A stretch of DNA of 42,953 nt from Actinomycetaceae bacterium. Lineage in GTDB: Bacteria; Actinomycetota; Actinomycetes; Actinomycetales; Actinomycetaceae. The stretch lies in the NCBI GenBank assembly GCA_028724905.1, contig JAQYTG010000007.1, forward strand, positions 1 through 42,953. The letters run 5' to 3'. The translations under genes were made by a program, and so were the position numbers. Position 1 is the first letter of the stretch; every line of letters begins with the position of its first letter. This document shows, in pieces, positions 25,737 to 35,370 of this stretch. Below the pieces are notes generated by a model, which ran no database searches, was not told the origin of the DNA, and saw only the letters and a list, made by a program, of their open reading frames with translations.

Positions 25737-25898
25737 AAAAGTGGTCGATCAATCCGGAGGGTGTGCCGCGTGTCGTACTGCGTGTAGCTTTACGTGCAGA
25801 TCACGGTGGCATCACCTCCTAAGACGTGCAGTGGCGTCACCCCTAAAAAGAAGAAGTAAGAGATATTAAGTAAATCAAAGAAGCAGCAAGGACAATCA
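25737..25898. other. short intergenic gap before GH84
   Basis: This 162-bp gap holds a degenerate direct repeat: ACGTGCAG followed by a TGGCATCACCTCC/TGGCGTCACCCC element occurs at about 25793-25818 and 25825-25845. No strong hairpin terminator is visible, so the first GH20 gene and GH84 may be co-transcribed. Confidence 0.4.
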
Positions 25899-28800
25899 AT
25901 GAAGATTATCAAGCAGATTGAGGCTCGCATTTTAGCGTGCCTGAGCGCCTGTGCTCTCGTCGTCACGGCATTGGCGGTGAATCCAGGAGCAGCGGCGCCT
26001 GCCAGTGCGGCAGAAACTGAATACGCCATCTATCCCACCCCACACAGCGTGGAATACGGCGATGGGGCGGTGGCGCTCGCGAAAGCCGATCTGGTGGTGG
26101 AGCCAGGAATTGATAGCGAGACGCAGACCCGCCTCGATGAAGTACTCTCACTCAGGGCAATTCCTGGAATTACTTGGAAAGGCGAAGATCCGCGCCCAGG
26201 CTCAGATGGGCTCTCCGTGCTGGTGGGAATCAAAGGCTCCGGCGGAGCTGTGGATCAGCACGTGGCGCAGCTGGTGGAATCAGGAAAGCTCACGTATGAC
26301 GCCAGTATCTTCGACAAAATTGATGCCTATCTGCTTGCCGTGGTGCCAGGAGCCGATGGAGAGCGCGATGAAATAATCGTGCTTGGCAAAGATACCGATG
26401 CGGCATTTTATGGCCTCACGAGTTTGTATCGGATCTTTGAGCAGGCCAGCAATGCTAGCGTGCGCGAACTGACTATTGCCGATTATGCCGATGTGCGCAA
26501 TCGTGGCTTCATTGAGGGCTACTATGGTAATCCTTGGAGCACCCAAGATCGTGTGGAACTGATGCGCTGGGGTGGATACTACAAGCTCAACTCCTATTTC
26601 TATGCACCGAAAGACGATCCAAAGCACAATGCACGGTGGCGCGAGCTCTACACCCCTGAAGAGCTGGCCGATAAAATTACTCCGTTGGCTCAAGCTGGAA
26701 ACCAGAGCAAGACCCGTTTTATTTACGCCTTGCATCCGTTTATGAATCTCCCCATCACGAGCACTAACTACGATGAAAGCGTCGCCATCCTCAAAGCGAA
26801 GTTTTTGCAGGTGATAGATAGTGGCGTGCGCCAGATTGCCATTCTCGCTGACGACGCCGCAAATCAAGGGGCATCGCTCTACACGCGCTTAATGACGGAT
26901 ATGACGGCGTGGGTTCAAGGCCTGCAACAGCTCACCAATGCGGACGGCACGCTCAAATACCCAGGGCTGAAAGACACCATCGTGTTTTGCCCTGTGAACT
27001 ATTACGGCAACGGCGAATCCTGGTACACGAACCTACCCGCTACGGTGCAGGTGATCAACACTGGCGGGGCAGTGTGGGGGAAAGCCACGCACGCATTCTT
27101 CCAGAGGTTCAAGAACAACTCTGGGCGGGCGACGTTTATGTGGATGAACTTCCCCTGCTCGGATAACGATAAAGATGCTCTGCACATGGGCAATTATGAA
27201 AACTTCCTCGGCCTAGATGTGCAACCTGGCGATCTTGAAGGCTTAGTGATGAACCCGATGCAGCAATCGGAGCCGAGCAAGCAAGCCATTTTCATGAATG
27301 CTGATTTCACCTGGAATCTGTGGGATTCGCTGGATCACGCCGATCAAGCATGGCGAGATTCTTTCTCGTATATTGATCATAATTCCCCGTTCCCCACGGC
27401 TGGATCTGATGCTTTGCGCACAATTTCGGAGCATCTGCGCCGGATGTTTGGCGGTGGCGTCACCTGGGAAGCACGTGAATCGGCAGCCGTGAAAGACGTG
27501 CTATTAGCGTTGCAAAACGCCATCCAAACTGACAGTGTGAACCCCGAACAGGTGGCAGCGGCTCGCCAGGTGTATGCCGATTTACAGCCTGCTGTGGATA
27601 CGTTCCGCGCCCAGGGCGGCACTCCAGCAATGGTGGCACAGATGAAGCCGTGGCTGGATGCTTTTGACGATCTGATCGCCGCGGCTACTTACTATTTCAA
27701 CGCCTACGATGCGTTCTTGGAGGGCAACAACGATGATTTGCTCAGCAACTATCAAGCGGGCAACGCGCTGCTAGCCAGCTACAACAATCACGCCTTTAAC
27801 TACATGGATCATGATGAATATGCCAAGGTGGGCAAGGCTTATCTCACTCCTACGATCCAGTTGCTAGCTAATGATTTGAAAGCCAAAGCGGCGATTGCTA
27901 TTAACCCTGATGCTTCTATGCTGCGTTTTATCACCAGCCGTACGGATACTCCGGAGGGTAGCATCAGCTCGATTCTTGACGGCAATGAAGCTACCGGCGT
28001 CACCTATAAAACTCCAAATACGATTACCACGGGCACCTACGTGGGGGTTGTGGACAATAAGGCTTTCGATGCCGATGCGGTGAAATTCGTGCTCGGGCCA
28101 GCTTCGGGCAAGAACTATTTCGATCATGCCCGCCTGGAGTACACCACCGATGGCACCACTTGGCAGGCTGTGCCTGATGCCCCAGAGGCCACTACCTCGC
28201 CAGTGCTGTATCAAGGGCTGAACCTTACCGGTATCAAAGGGTTGCGCTTGTATGCCACGGCAGACAACAGCCGCGATGCGTGGCTAGAGGTGAAAGAAAT
28301 TACCATCAATCCTGAACAGTCCCAGCCTGCTGCTACCCCTACAGTTTCGATTTCGTCGAATCTGGCTCGCTATTCAGGGCAGCTCGCTGAGGCATCCGAC
28401 GACAATAACTCCACTATTTTGTGGACGAAACCCGTGATAGATCCGGCTACGCCAGACTACAACAGCATCAAAGATATGACTCCCGTAGACGCAGCAGTGA
28501 CCGTCACTTATTCTCAGGCCTTCGACATGAAATATGTGACGTTCGTGCAAGCTAATAACGATCAAATCGCTCAAGGAGTGATCGAATATAGCGTGGATGG
28601 CACCAGCAACTGGACGCGCCTGGAGGACGTGAATGGGCGGCAAAGCGTAGAGCTCACCTTGGATACCCCGATTCGCGCCAAAGCAATTCGGGTACGCAAC
28701 ACTGAGCGCACAGCGGGATGGTGGAAGATTGCTGAGCTCTCCGCCAGAGCTGAGCAGGATCCAGAGCCTGAAACTCCGGTGACTGCCACCGTCACTCTTT

Positions 28801-30197
28801 CTGATGGGTTAGGGCGCTATCAGGGTACGAACGATGCAGCTCTCACCGATGGGGAGACGACGGGCGGATTCGTGTGGACGAATGCCTCCCCGCGCCAAGG
28901 TGCTTCTATCACGGTGCTCTACTCTGAGCCGATCCAGGCAGGAGCTATTAGTTTTGCTCAAGATGCCAGCGATAAAATTACCAGCGGCGAGATTCAAGTT
29001 TCTCCAGATGGTGCCAGCTGGGAGACGGTTGCTCCAGTGAATGGCAATGCGCTGCAAACCGTGATGTTGCCCGCAGCTCGCCCTGTGCAGGGGATTCGGG
29101 TGGTCAATGGGGCAGATTCATCGAGATGGTGGAAAGTCTTTGAGCTATCTGCCATCGCCGCTGATGATCTAGCCAATAGGGATGCGCTCTCGGCAGCTAT
29201 TGCGCAAGCGAGCGCAAAAGTGGAAGCTGACTACAGCGTATTTACCTGGCAAGTACTCACCGGTGCACTCAATGCTGCACGCGAAACCTACGATAATGCT
29301 GCAGCATCTCAGGCGGCGGTAGACGAAGCCACAGCCATGCTCCAGAGCGCTATCAACGGATTGAAGCCCGCTGGTGGGAGTGAACCAGTAGAGCCCAAGC
29401 CAGAGGTACCACTGGAGAAGCCCACCGATTTCACGGCTCTCAACCAGACCATCGCAAGCGTGAATTCGCTTGCGCAGGCCGACTACACTGCGCAGACCTG
29501 GGCAGATCTCACTGCGGCTCTAGCAGCGGCTCAAGCAGTGGCAGACGACTCTGATGCCACTCAGGAGCAGGTGGATACGGCTTGGGCGGCGCTATGGACG
29601 GCGTTGAAAGCTCTGGCTGTGGCTCCTGCGGATCCAGATGAGCCTGACGTTCCTGAAAATCCTGATACCCCTGGCACTCCTGAGGAGCCAGACACCCCAG
29701 AGCAGCCCGATACACCCGATACTCCAGATACTCCTGGGGAGCCTGGCACGTCTAGCGACTCAGTGGAGGTGCAGGCGGGAGCTGAGTCTAATGTGTCTCC
29801 TGATGCTAAAGATCCAGTCTCTTGCACGGTGAGCCCTTGGGCGAAAGTATCTCAAGTGCAAGGCGTGAGCTATAAAGTGAGAGTAGATGGCAAACTCGTG
29901 GATCCAGATGCACAGGGGATCTACCATTATGGATATGGGCAGACGATAAGCATTGAAGCCACTGCTTTAGATGGTTATCAATTCACATCAGGCGCCCAAA
30001 CCCACTGGAGTTGGAGCGCTCCCACGCGCGCACAGTTACGATGCGATATAGCAGCTTCGGAACCCCAGATTACCCAGCCACCTACTATCGCCAATACTGG
30101 AGCGCACGCGATGTGGGCAATCTTGGCTTCATTGGGTCTGCTCGTGCTGGGCACAGCGCTGATCAGATCCCGCTCGCATGGTGCATCTGGTGAGTGA
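25899..30197 (+). CDS. cell-wall-anchored GH84 beta-N-acetylglucosaminidase
   Basis: This 1432-residue secreted enzyme is of the NagJ/mu-toxin type, which removes terminal beta-GlcNAc by substrate-assisted catalysis. Order: signal peptide (1 to about 38), N-terminal GH20b-like domain (45-170), GH84 barrel beginning at RGFIEGYYGNPWS (about 202) with the paired catalytic aspartates D318-D319 in AILADDAA, a helical domain (500-660), three discoidin/CBM32-like domains (about 680-800, 815-945, 962-1090), two FIVAR domains (about 1092-1155 and 1185-1240), a Pro/Asp/Thr linker, the Cys-bounded module C1309-C1382, and the sorting signal IANTG (1397-1401) with a terminal helix. The linker here precedes the Cys module instead of following it as in the other three. 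Hyaluronidase activity is sometimes annotated for this family, but exo-N-acetylglucosaminidase is more likely. Confidence 0.92.
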   Translation: MKIIKQIEARILACLSACALVVTALAVNPGAAAPASAAETEYAIYPTPHSVEYGDGAVALAKADLVVEPGIDSETQTRLDEVLSLRAIPGITWKGEDPRPGSDGLSVLVGIKGSGGAVDQHVAQLVESGKLTYDASIFDKIDAYLLAVVPGADGERDEIIVLGKDTDAAFYGLTSLYRIFEQASNASVRELTIADYADVRNRGFIEGYYGNPWSTQDRVELMRWGGYYKLNSYFYAPKDDPKHNARWRELYTPEELADKITPLAQAGNQSKTRFIYALHPFMNLPITSTNYDESVAILKAKFLQVIDSGVRQIAILADDAANQGASLYTRLMTDMTAWVQGLQQLTNADGTLKYPGLKDTIVFCPVNYYGNGESWYTNLPATVQVINTGGAVWGKATHAFFQRFKNNSGRATFMWMNFPCSDNDKDALHMGNYENFLGLDVQPGDLEGLVMNPMQQSEPSKQAIFMNADFTWNLWDSLDHADQAWRDSFSYIDHNSPFPTAGSDALRTISEHLRRMFGGGVTWEARESAAVKDVLLALQNAIQTDSVNPEQVAAARQVYADLQPAVDTFRAQGGTPAMVAQMKPWLDAFDDLIAAATYYFNAYDAFLEGNNDDLLSNYQAGNALLASYNNHAFNYMDHDEYAKVGKAYLTPTIQLLANDLKAKAAIAINPDASMLRFITSRTDTPEGSISSILDGNEATGVTYKTPNTITTGTYVGVVDNKAFDADAVKFVLGPASGKNYFDHARLEYTTDGTTWQAVPDAPEATTSPVLYQGLNLTGIKGLRLYATADNSRDAWLEVKEITINPEQSQPAATPTVSISSNLARYSGQLAEASDDNNSTILWTKPVIDPATPDYNSIKDMTPVDAAVTVTYSQAFDMKYVTFVQANNDQIAQGVIEYSVDGTSNWTRLEDVNGRQSVELTLDTPIRAKAIRVRNTERTAGWWKIAELSARAEQDPEPETPVTATVTLSDGLGRYQGTNDAALTDGETTGGFVWTNASPRQGASITVLYSEPIQAGAISFAQDASDKITSGEIQVSPDGASWETVAPVNGNALQTVMLPAARPVQGIRVVNGADSSRWWKVFELSAIAADDLANRDALSAAIAQASAKVEADYSVFTWQVLTGALNAARETYDNAAASQAAVDEATAMLQSAINGLKPAGGSEPVEPKPEVPLEKPTDFTALNQTIASVNSLAQADYTAQTWADLTAALAAAQAVADDSDATQEQVDTAWAALWTALKALAVAPADPDEPDVPENPDTPGTPEEPDTPEQPDTPDTPDTPGEPGTSSDSVEVQAGAESNVSPDAKDPVSCTVSPWAKVSQVQGVSYKVRVDGKLVDPDAQGIYHYGYGQTISIEATALDGYQFTSGAQTHWSWSAPTRAQLRCDIAASEPQITQPPTIANTGAHAMWAILASLGLLVLGTALIRSRSHGASGE

Positions 30198-30285
30198 GCC
30201 TCGCTGAGCTGGAACTGTGTTAGGTGCCAGCTGGGGAGACGGACTGTCGCGCTATGGACGCGATCATATGATGGCTGCGATCAAG

Positions 30286-30319
30286 CGGTGGCACCATAAA
30301 TTAAAGTATGGTGCCACCG
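30286..30319. terminator. perfect 13-bp hairpin after GH84
   Basis: CGGTGGCACCATA (30286-30298) and TATGGTGCCACCG (30307-30319) form a perfect 13-bp stem with an 8-nt AT-rich loop, 89 bp past the GH84 stop. There is no U-run, so it would be a stem-only terminator or another structural element. A weaker stem AGCTGG/CCAGCT lies between it and the stop codon. Confidence 0.6.
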
Positions 30320-30856
30320 AGCGTGGCGTTATCGTCTGGCGGCGCCGTGGAGCATGGCGTCACCACGTAGAAGTGGTACGAGTGGTGGCGCCGTGAAATG
30401 TGACGGCACGAGTGTGACGGCTTAAGTGTGAGTTCGTCTCCTCAGATCTGCATCGTTTGGCAGGCCCATACCGTCTGGCTAGGCCGACGAAAAATCCAAA
30501 ATCTAATAGCCGCACGCCAGTATTGTGGGACAGCTTTGGCTTGCGCAAGTCAAGGCTGTGGAAGTCCGAACTAAGTAATCTAGCTTGAGAAAACTCGGTT
30601 AGGCCACCAGTTTAGGCGGTCTCGAATCCTCGGTGTTCACCTAGGATGCGACAAAGGTCTGGCAGATGCGGTGAACAGTTCTAATATAGTGAACGTGGTG
30701 TTGCGGATATTAGTGTAGATCTTCGCTGCATCTCGTGCTTCTCGAATCGACGTCCTGTGGCAGGGGCAGATACGGCAACTGAGGGCGGATATAGCAATTG
30801 AGCTAGGAGGCTCTAGCTAAAGCGAGAAGCAAGAAAAGCGACGAGCTTTTCATCAG

Positions 30857-30881
30857 CGTTTCATAAACGTTTTCAAGCGTT
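30857..30881. promoter_or_regulatory. overlapping palindromes upstream of GH29
   Basis: CGTTT-CAT-AAACG (30857-30869) is a perfect inverted repeat. It overlaps AAACGTTT (30865-30872), which sits within the imperfect 16-bp palindrome AACGTTTTCAAGCGTT (30866-30881). The central CG with A/T flanks is reminiscent of LacI-family operators. It lies 68 bp before the GH29 start. Regulator and function are inferred. Confidence 0.35.
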
Positions 30882-30948
30882 GTGCGGCGGAGCAACGGAG
30901 CAATGCACTCACGCATAACGATCGCAACGATCAAGGGGAAGAATCGCA

Positions 30949-33900
30949 ATGGCAGGTGTGCGCAATGATCAGCTGTACCAGCTACGTAGCTCAGGTACTC
31001 GACGCAAAGCAAACGTGATCAATCCGCATCAATCCTTTTCCCACAAACGCAAAGCATCCCTTATTCTCGGCATCCTTTCAGTGCTATGTGTGGCAATTAT
31101 GGGAGTGCAGCCGGTACCTACGGCGTATGCGGCTACCGATGAGGCGCTTGATATAGGATTTGGTGGCCAATTCAACGACGGCACCAACTACAACAGCGCC
31201 GGCGAAGAAGTGATGAATGGCGCACTGCAGATCGTCGGCAATGCTTCCGGATATCAGAATCTCGATACTCAGGGTATGGTGCTTGCTGGTGCTAGCCAAG
31301 GGCTGCGTTTCGTCACTTCCAATCAGGCTTTAGCACTAGGAGAAGCAAACGGTGACGCCACGACTTCATTCCGCACCGAAATAAAGGCCACTCCTACTGC
31401 TGCGCAGCAGAACATGGCTACCCTATTCTCCGCTGGCGGCAATATATTCCTGCGCTATAAGAACGCTTCCACGCTCGAGTGGGGCTTTTCTTCCAACAGT
31501 GGCGGCTGGCAAAATCACGTAGCTGAAACTCCAGCACCGGTGTTGGGGCAAGTGCATATCTTCCAAATCGAATATCGGCATACATCAGGGCAGACCGCGA
31601 TGGAGCTGTTCGTTGATGGGGTATCTCGCGGTGTGGCCAGCGCAGAGGGTAAAGCCGCTAAAATTGGAGCCGCTGGCAGTGAATCATTGCGTTCCACGTA
31701 TGGCTTTGGCAACGAAGTAAACGCTGGCGGGCTCACGCGCGGCTTTGTGGGCAAACTTGGCGCTCTGCGTGTTGCCAGTGTCGATTCTCCTTGGGAATTC
31801 GGCGTCATAGATACCAGCACGCTGCTACACGTGAGCTTTGACGGCACGGCAACAGGAGGCAGCTACGCCAAGGCCGGAAACGAGATTATGAAAGGTACGC
31901 TCACGCTGCGCCAAGGTACCCAAGGGCCAGCCAATAGTGCCGTCACGCTGACGGCAGCTCAATCTGGAGTGCACTTCGTGCCCACCGCCGATACTTTCAC
32001 TCTGGGCACTGGTGCCACCATTGATGAACCAGTGATTGCCGAGGCACGTTTGGCTTCTGTCACTCCAGAAACGATGGACACCATCATTGCGATTGGCGGC
32101 AATATCTTCTTGCGCTATAAAGACGCCAATACTCTCGAATATGGTTTCTCGTACCAAAATGCTGATGGCGCATGGTCGGATGCGAAGCACGAACTCCCAG
32201 CTCCGGCTGCGAGTGATGAACACGTATATGCACTGGCATATATTCCTGGCGATGCTGCCACTCGGCTGGCACTGAGCATCGACGGTACGGCGCAAGCTGA
32301 CGTCACGGCCTCGTATAAAGCAGCTTTGCACCCCAACCCCACCGGCATTGTGGGCTTTGGCAATGAGGTACATCCAGATACGAATGCAGCGCAGCGAGGC
32401 CTGGCAAGCTCACTGAGTGAAGTGCGTTTTGCGCGCACCAGCGCTGATTTTACGGCGGACGATTTTGTGCTCACTCCGCCCGTGCCGTGCATTGTGCCCA
32501 ACGATATGCAGCCAGCGAACTATATTGAAGTTTCTGCCACTGATTGCCCTGCATTGGTGGAGAAAAAGCTCTCGATGCTGCGTCCCACCGAGAAGCAAGC
32601 CCGCTATCTCGATATGGAGCAGATCGGCTTCATGCATTTCAATATGAACACCTTTACTGGCTCCGAGTGGGGCAATGGCACGGAAACTCCAGCAGATTTC
32701 AACCCCACAAATCTCGATACTGATCAGTGGGCGAAGGCCTTTGCCGATGCTGGCTTCAAGATGGTGATGATCACCGTGAAGCATCACGATGGCTTCATGC
32801 TCTACGATTCTCGATATTCTGAGCATGATACTGGCAGTACGCCGTCTCGCGTGGACGTATTTAGATTGTTTGCTGATTCGATGCGTAAACACGGTGTAGG
32901 CGTGGGGATCTATTTCTCCCAGGCCGATTCCAAGGCGGAGCGGCTAGGGATATTCGGCAATGGTTCCCAGCGCCAAACGCGCACAATCCCCACGCTCGTG
33001 GAAGATGACGACCGTGCCGAGAAAGTGGCCAGCGGGGAGCTTCCCACATTTACCTATCAAGCCACCGATTACGGGGCATACTTCCTCAACACGCTCTATG
33101 AGCTGCTCACCGAATACGGCGAAATTGAAGAAGTGTGGTTTGACGGCGCACAAGGCAATACGCACAACGTGGAAACCTACGATCAGGCAGAGTTCTACGA
33201 CATGATCCAGAAACTCCAGCCTGGGGCAGTGATTGCGAATGCCGCCAATGATGCTCGCTGGGTGGGCAACGAAGCAGGCTGGGCACGCAATGCCGAATGG
33301 TCGCCGCAAGTGGGTGAAATCCACACCAACGATCAAGGTTTGCTCGGGCGTTTTGCTCTGAAACCAGGGCAAAGCACTGGCTCCTATCCCAACTTAGGGC
33401 AGTTCGATGGACACGCAAACTCGGTGATGAATCAGGTGCGTAGCGGCGCAGTGAATGTGGCGCACTGGATCCCCGCTGAAGTAGATGTGCGTAATACTGG
33501 CTCGTGGTTCTGGAATCGAGGCGTGCAGCAAAGAAGCGTGAGCGAGGTGGTGCGCTACTACGAAGAATCCACTGGGCGCAACGCTATGCTGCTGCTCAAC
33601 GTCGCTCCTGATAACACTGGGCGTTTCACTGACCGAGATCTTGCCCAGCTGCAGGGATTTGCCGCCGAGATTCAAGCTCGCTACGGCACTCCCGATCTGG
33701 CGCTTGGCAAACCCGCAAAACTGATTGTGGGCGGGCAGGAGCGCGCGGCAGGTAGCGAGACGGCCGTGCCAAGCCTCGTGGATGGCTCCAACCTCACCGG
33801 CTACAATTCCGGTTCGCGTACCCCGATCTATGAAGTGGACTTCGGTGCCCCTACCACGTTCCAATATCTGGTGTTTGGAGAAAACTCGCGCGAAGCAGGC

Positions 33901-35301
33901 CAGCAAGTCTCAGGTTTTGAGGTGCAGGTGCAAAGCGGTGACGGCGCTTGGACGAAGATCGCTGAAGCTCCGGTGATCGGCAACCGCCGAAATGTGGTGC
34001 TCAATGCTCCGGTGACGGCAGACAAAATTCGCCTGGTGATCACCTCTGCTCGCGGACCAGTGGATATTTCTCGTTTTGAAGTTCACGCGCGTGGCGTGAG
34101 CTCAGTACTCGCCTCGGGGGTACAGCCGAAAACGGTGTATCTCGATACGTCAGCTGCCACTCCAGGCACTGGTTCTAAAGATTCACCGTTCAACTCGCTG
34201 CAGCAACTTGCGTTAGCAGGCACGCTCGGGCCAGGTTCAGTGATCTACGTGAAAGCTGGTACTACAGTGGTGGGATCCCAGTGGCCATCTGGCTACGGTA
34301 CGGCAGAATTACCTATTACGATTGCTCCTTACCATGAGGGGCAGTGCTACGCCGGTGGGGAAGATTTTGGTATTCGCTTCAAAGACACTGCCGAGGTGGA
34401 GGATGGTGATGCGCTCACGCCTGAGGCGATGCTGGAATCCACGGGGCTAGCAACTGCTGGATGGCGTTTCGCTACTTCGGCTAAGCCGAGCGCAGTGCCA
34501 GTATTTGTGGCGCAAACAGATATGAGCGCTACGGCGTCGAGTGAATACAGCAGTGCGAGAGCTACAGCTGCTATAGATGGGAATCCGAGCACTTGGTGGG
34601 AGACGGATTGGAATGCTGCCACCCGCCCGAATCCTCGTTTCCCGCAGCACATCGTGCTTGATTTGGGAGCAGAATATAGCGATCTTACGGCTTTGCACTA
34701 CACGCCTCGGCAAAACATGGCTAATTCGCGGGCTAATGAATACGACGTCTACCTATCGGCAGATAATACGTTTAGCGAAGATGAAAAAGTGGCCAGCGGT
34801 GCCTTGGTAAATTCGGCGCAGCCCCAAGCTATTTCTCTTGGAGATGTGCCAGCGGCGGGGCGCTACATCAAGCTAGTGATTAAGAGTGAATTCGGCAACG
34901 GCGAGACTGCCGGAGCAGCCGAACTCAATGTGGAGCGTGCCCCAGTGGCACCTGCCGCCGAAACGGCTACTCTCTGTGCTGCGCCGCCAACGCCTGATGA
35001 CCCAGATACCCCAGGCGGTGACGAGCCAGGCGGTGACGAGCCAGGCGGTAGTGAGCATGGAGATTCTGAGTCGGGTGAGGGCGAGGCTTCCAGCGGTGAC
35101 GGCCATGAGTCGATAGTCCTCCCTGGTTCGGGGGATAAAGATGATAACGGCACTGCTACGGAGCCTCAGATAGCCAGAATGCCCGATACCGGAAATGGCG
35201 TATGGTACTTGATAGTAATCGTCTTTGCTACTATTGGGCTCGGGGCTGCGATGCTGAGTCACAGCCAACGCAACAAAGCGGTTGCCTCGCCTCAAGCGTG
35301 A
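30949..35301 (+). CDS. cell-wall-anchored GH29 alpha-L-fucosidase
   Basis: This 1450-residue secreted fucosidase probably cleaves alpha-1,3/1,4-fucose (Lewis-type; GH29-B-like by architecture). The ATG follows AAGGGGAAG. Order: long signal peptide (1 to about 62), two tandem LamG-like domains (about 65-275 and 280-510), GH29 barrel (530-890) with HFNMNTFTGSEWGNG, VKHHDGF and the nucleophile D732 in VWFDGAQGN, a discoidin-like domain (918-1050), an unusual segment resembling the start of a right-handed beta-helix (about 1063-1160), a CBM32-like domain (1190-1330), a short Gly/Glu/Ser linker, and the sorting signal MPDTG (1411-1415). The linker is shorter than in the neighbours and the Cys-bounded module is absent. 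GH20 follows after 69 bp without a hairpin, suggesting co-transcription. Confidence 0.92.
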   Translation: MAGVRNDQLYQLRSSGTRRKANVINPHQSFSHKRKASLILGILSVLCVAIMGVQPVPTAYAATDEALDIGFGGQFNDGTNYNSAGEEVMNGALQIVGNASGYQNLDTQGMVLAGASQGLRFVTSNQALALGEANGDATTSFRTEIKATPTAAQQNMATLFSAGGNIFLRYKNASTLEWGFSSNSGGWQNHVAETPAPVLGQVHIFQIEYRHTSGQTAMELFVDGVSRGVASAEGKAAKIGAAGSESLRSTYGFGNEVNAGGLTRGFVGKLGALRVASVDSPWEFGVIDTSTLLHVSFDGTATGGSYAKAGNEIMKGTLTLRQGTQGPANSAVTLTAAQSGVHFVPTADTFTLGTGATIDEPVIAEARLASVTPETMDTIIAIGGNIFLRYKDANTLEYGFSYQNADGAWSDAKHELPAPAASDEHVYALAYIPGDAATRLALSIDGTAQADVTASYKAALHPNPTGIVGFGNEVHPDTNAAQRGLASSLSEVRFARTSADFTADDFVLTPPVPCIVPNDMQPANYIEVSATDCPALVEKKLSMLRPTEKQARYLDMEQIGFMHFNMNTFTGSEWGNGTETPADFNPTNLDTDQWAKAFADAGFKMVMITVKHHDGFMLYDSRYSEHDTGSTPSRVDVFRLFADSMRKHGVGVGIYFSQADSKAERLGIFGNGSQRQTRTIPTLVEDDDRAEKVASGELPTFTYQATDYGAYFLNTLYELLTEYGEIEEVWFDGAQGNTHNVETYDQAEFYDMIQKLQPGAVIANAANDARWVGNEAGWARNAEWSPQVGEIHTNDQGLLGRFALKPGQSTGSYPNLGQFDGHANSVMNQVRSGAVNVAHWIPAEVDVRNTGSWFWNRGVQQRSVSEVVRYYEESTGRNAMLLLNVAPDNTGRFTDRDLAQLQGFAAEIQARYGTPDLALGKPAKLIVGGQERAAGSETAVPSLVDGSNLTGYNSGSRTPIYEVDFGAPTTFQYLVFGENSREAGQQVSGFEVQVQSGDGAWTKIAEAPVIGNRRNVVLNAPVTADKIRLVITSARGPVDISRFEVHARGVSSVLASGVQPKTVYLDTSAATPGTGSKDSPFNSLQQLALAGTLGPGSVIYVKAGTTVVGSQWPSGYGTAELPITIAPYHEGQCYAGGEDFGIRFKDTAEVEDGDALTPEAMLESTGLATAGWRFATSAKPSAVPVFVAQTDMSATASSEYSSARATAAIDGNPSTWWETDWNAATRPNPRFPQHIVLDLGAEYSDLTALHYTPRQNMANSRANEYDVYLSADNTFSEDEKVASGALVNSAQPQAISLGDVPAAGRYIKLVIKSEFGNGETAGAAELNVERAPVAPAAETATLCAAPPTPDDPDTPGGDEPGGDEPGGSEHGDSESGEGEASSGDGHESIVLPGSGDKDDNGTATEPQIARMPDTGNGVWYLIVIVFATIGLGAAMLSHSQRNKAVASPQA

Positions 35302-35370
35302 TATGCACCGAAGCATATAAGCACACGGATACAAGGCAGAGCATATAACATAAAGAAAAGGACGAATGGT

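Larger units (their letters stand above)
30198..30948. other. 750-bp intergenic region between GH84 and GH29
   Basis: No gene is supported. It starts with hairpins after GH84 (separate entry). At 30353-30366 and 30382-30395 a near-perfect 14-bp inverted repeat (GGCGTCACCAC/GTGGTGGCGCC core) forms another stem. GACGGCACGAG and GTGACGGCTTAAG elements at 30395-30430 resemble the dispersed repeats at 2195-2370 and 6559-6695. The right end carries palindromes close to GH29 (separate entry). The size suggests that GH29 has its own promoter. Confidence 0.5.

Noticed and set aside
30360..30548. Minus-strand frame of 62 residues between GH84 and GH29
   Set aside because: No ribosome binding site, it crosses a strong hairpin and dispersed repeats, and no domain is visible.
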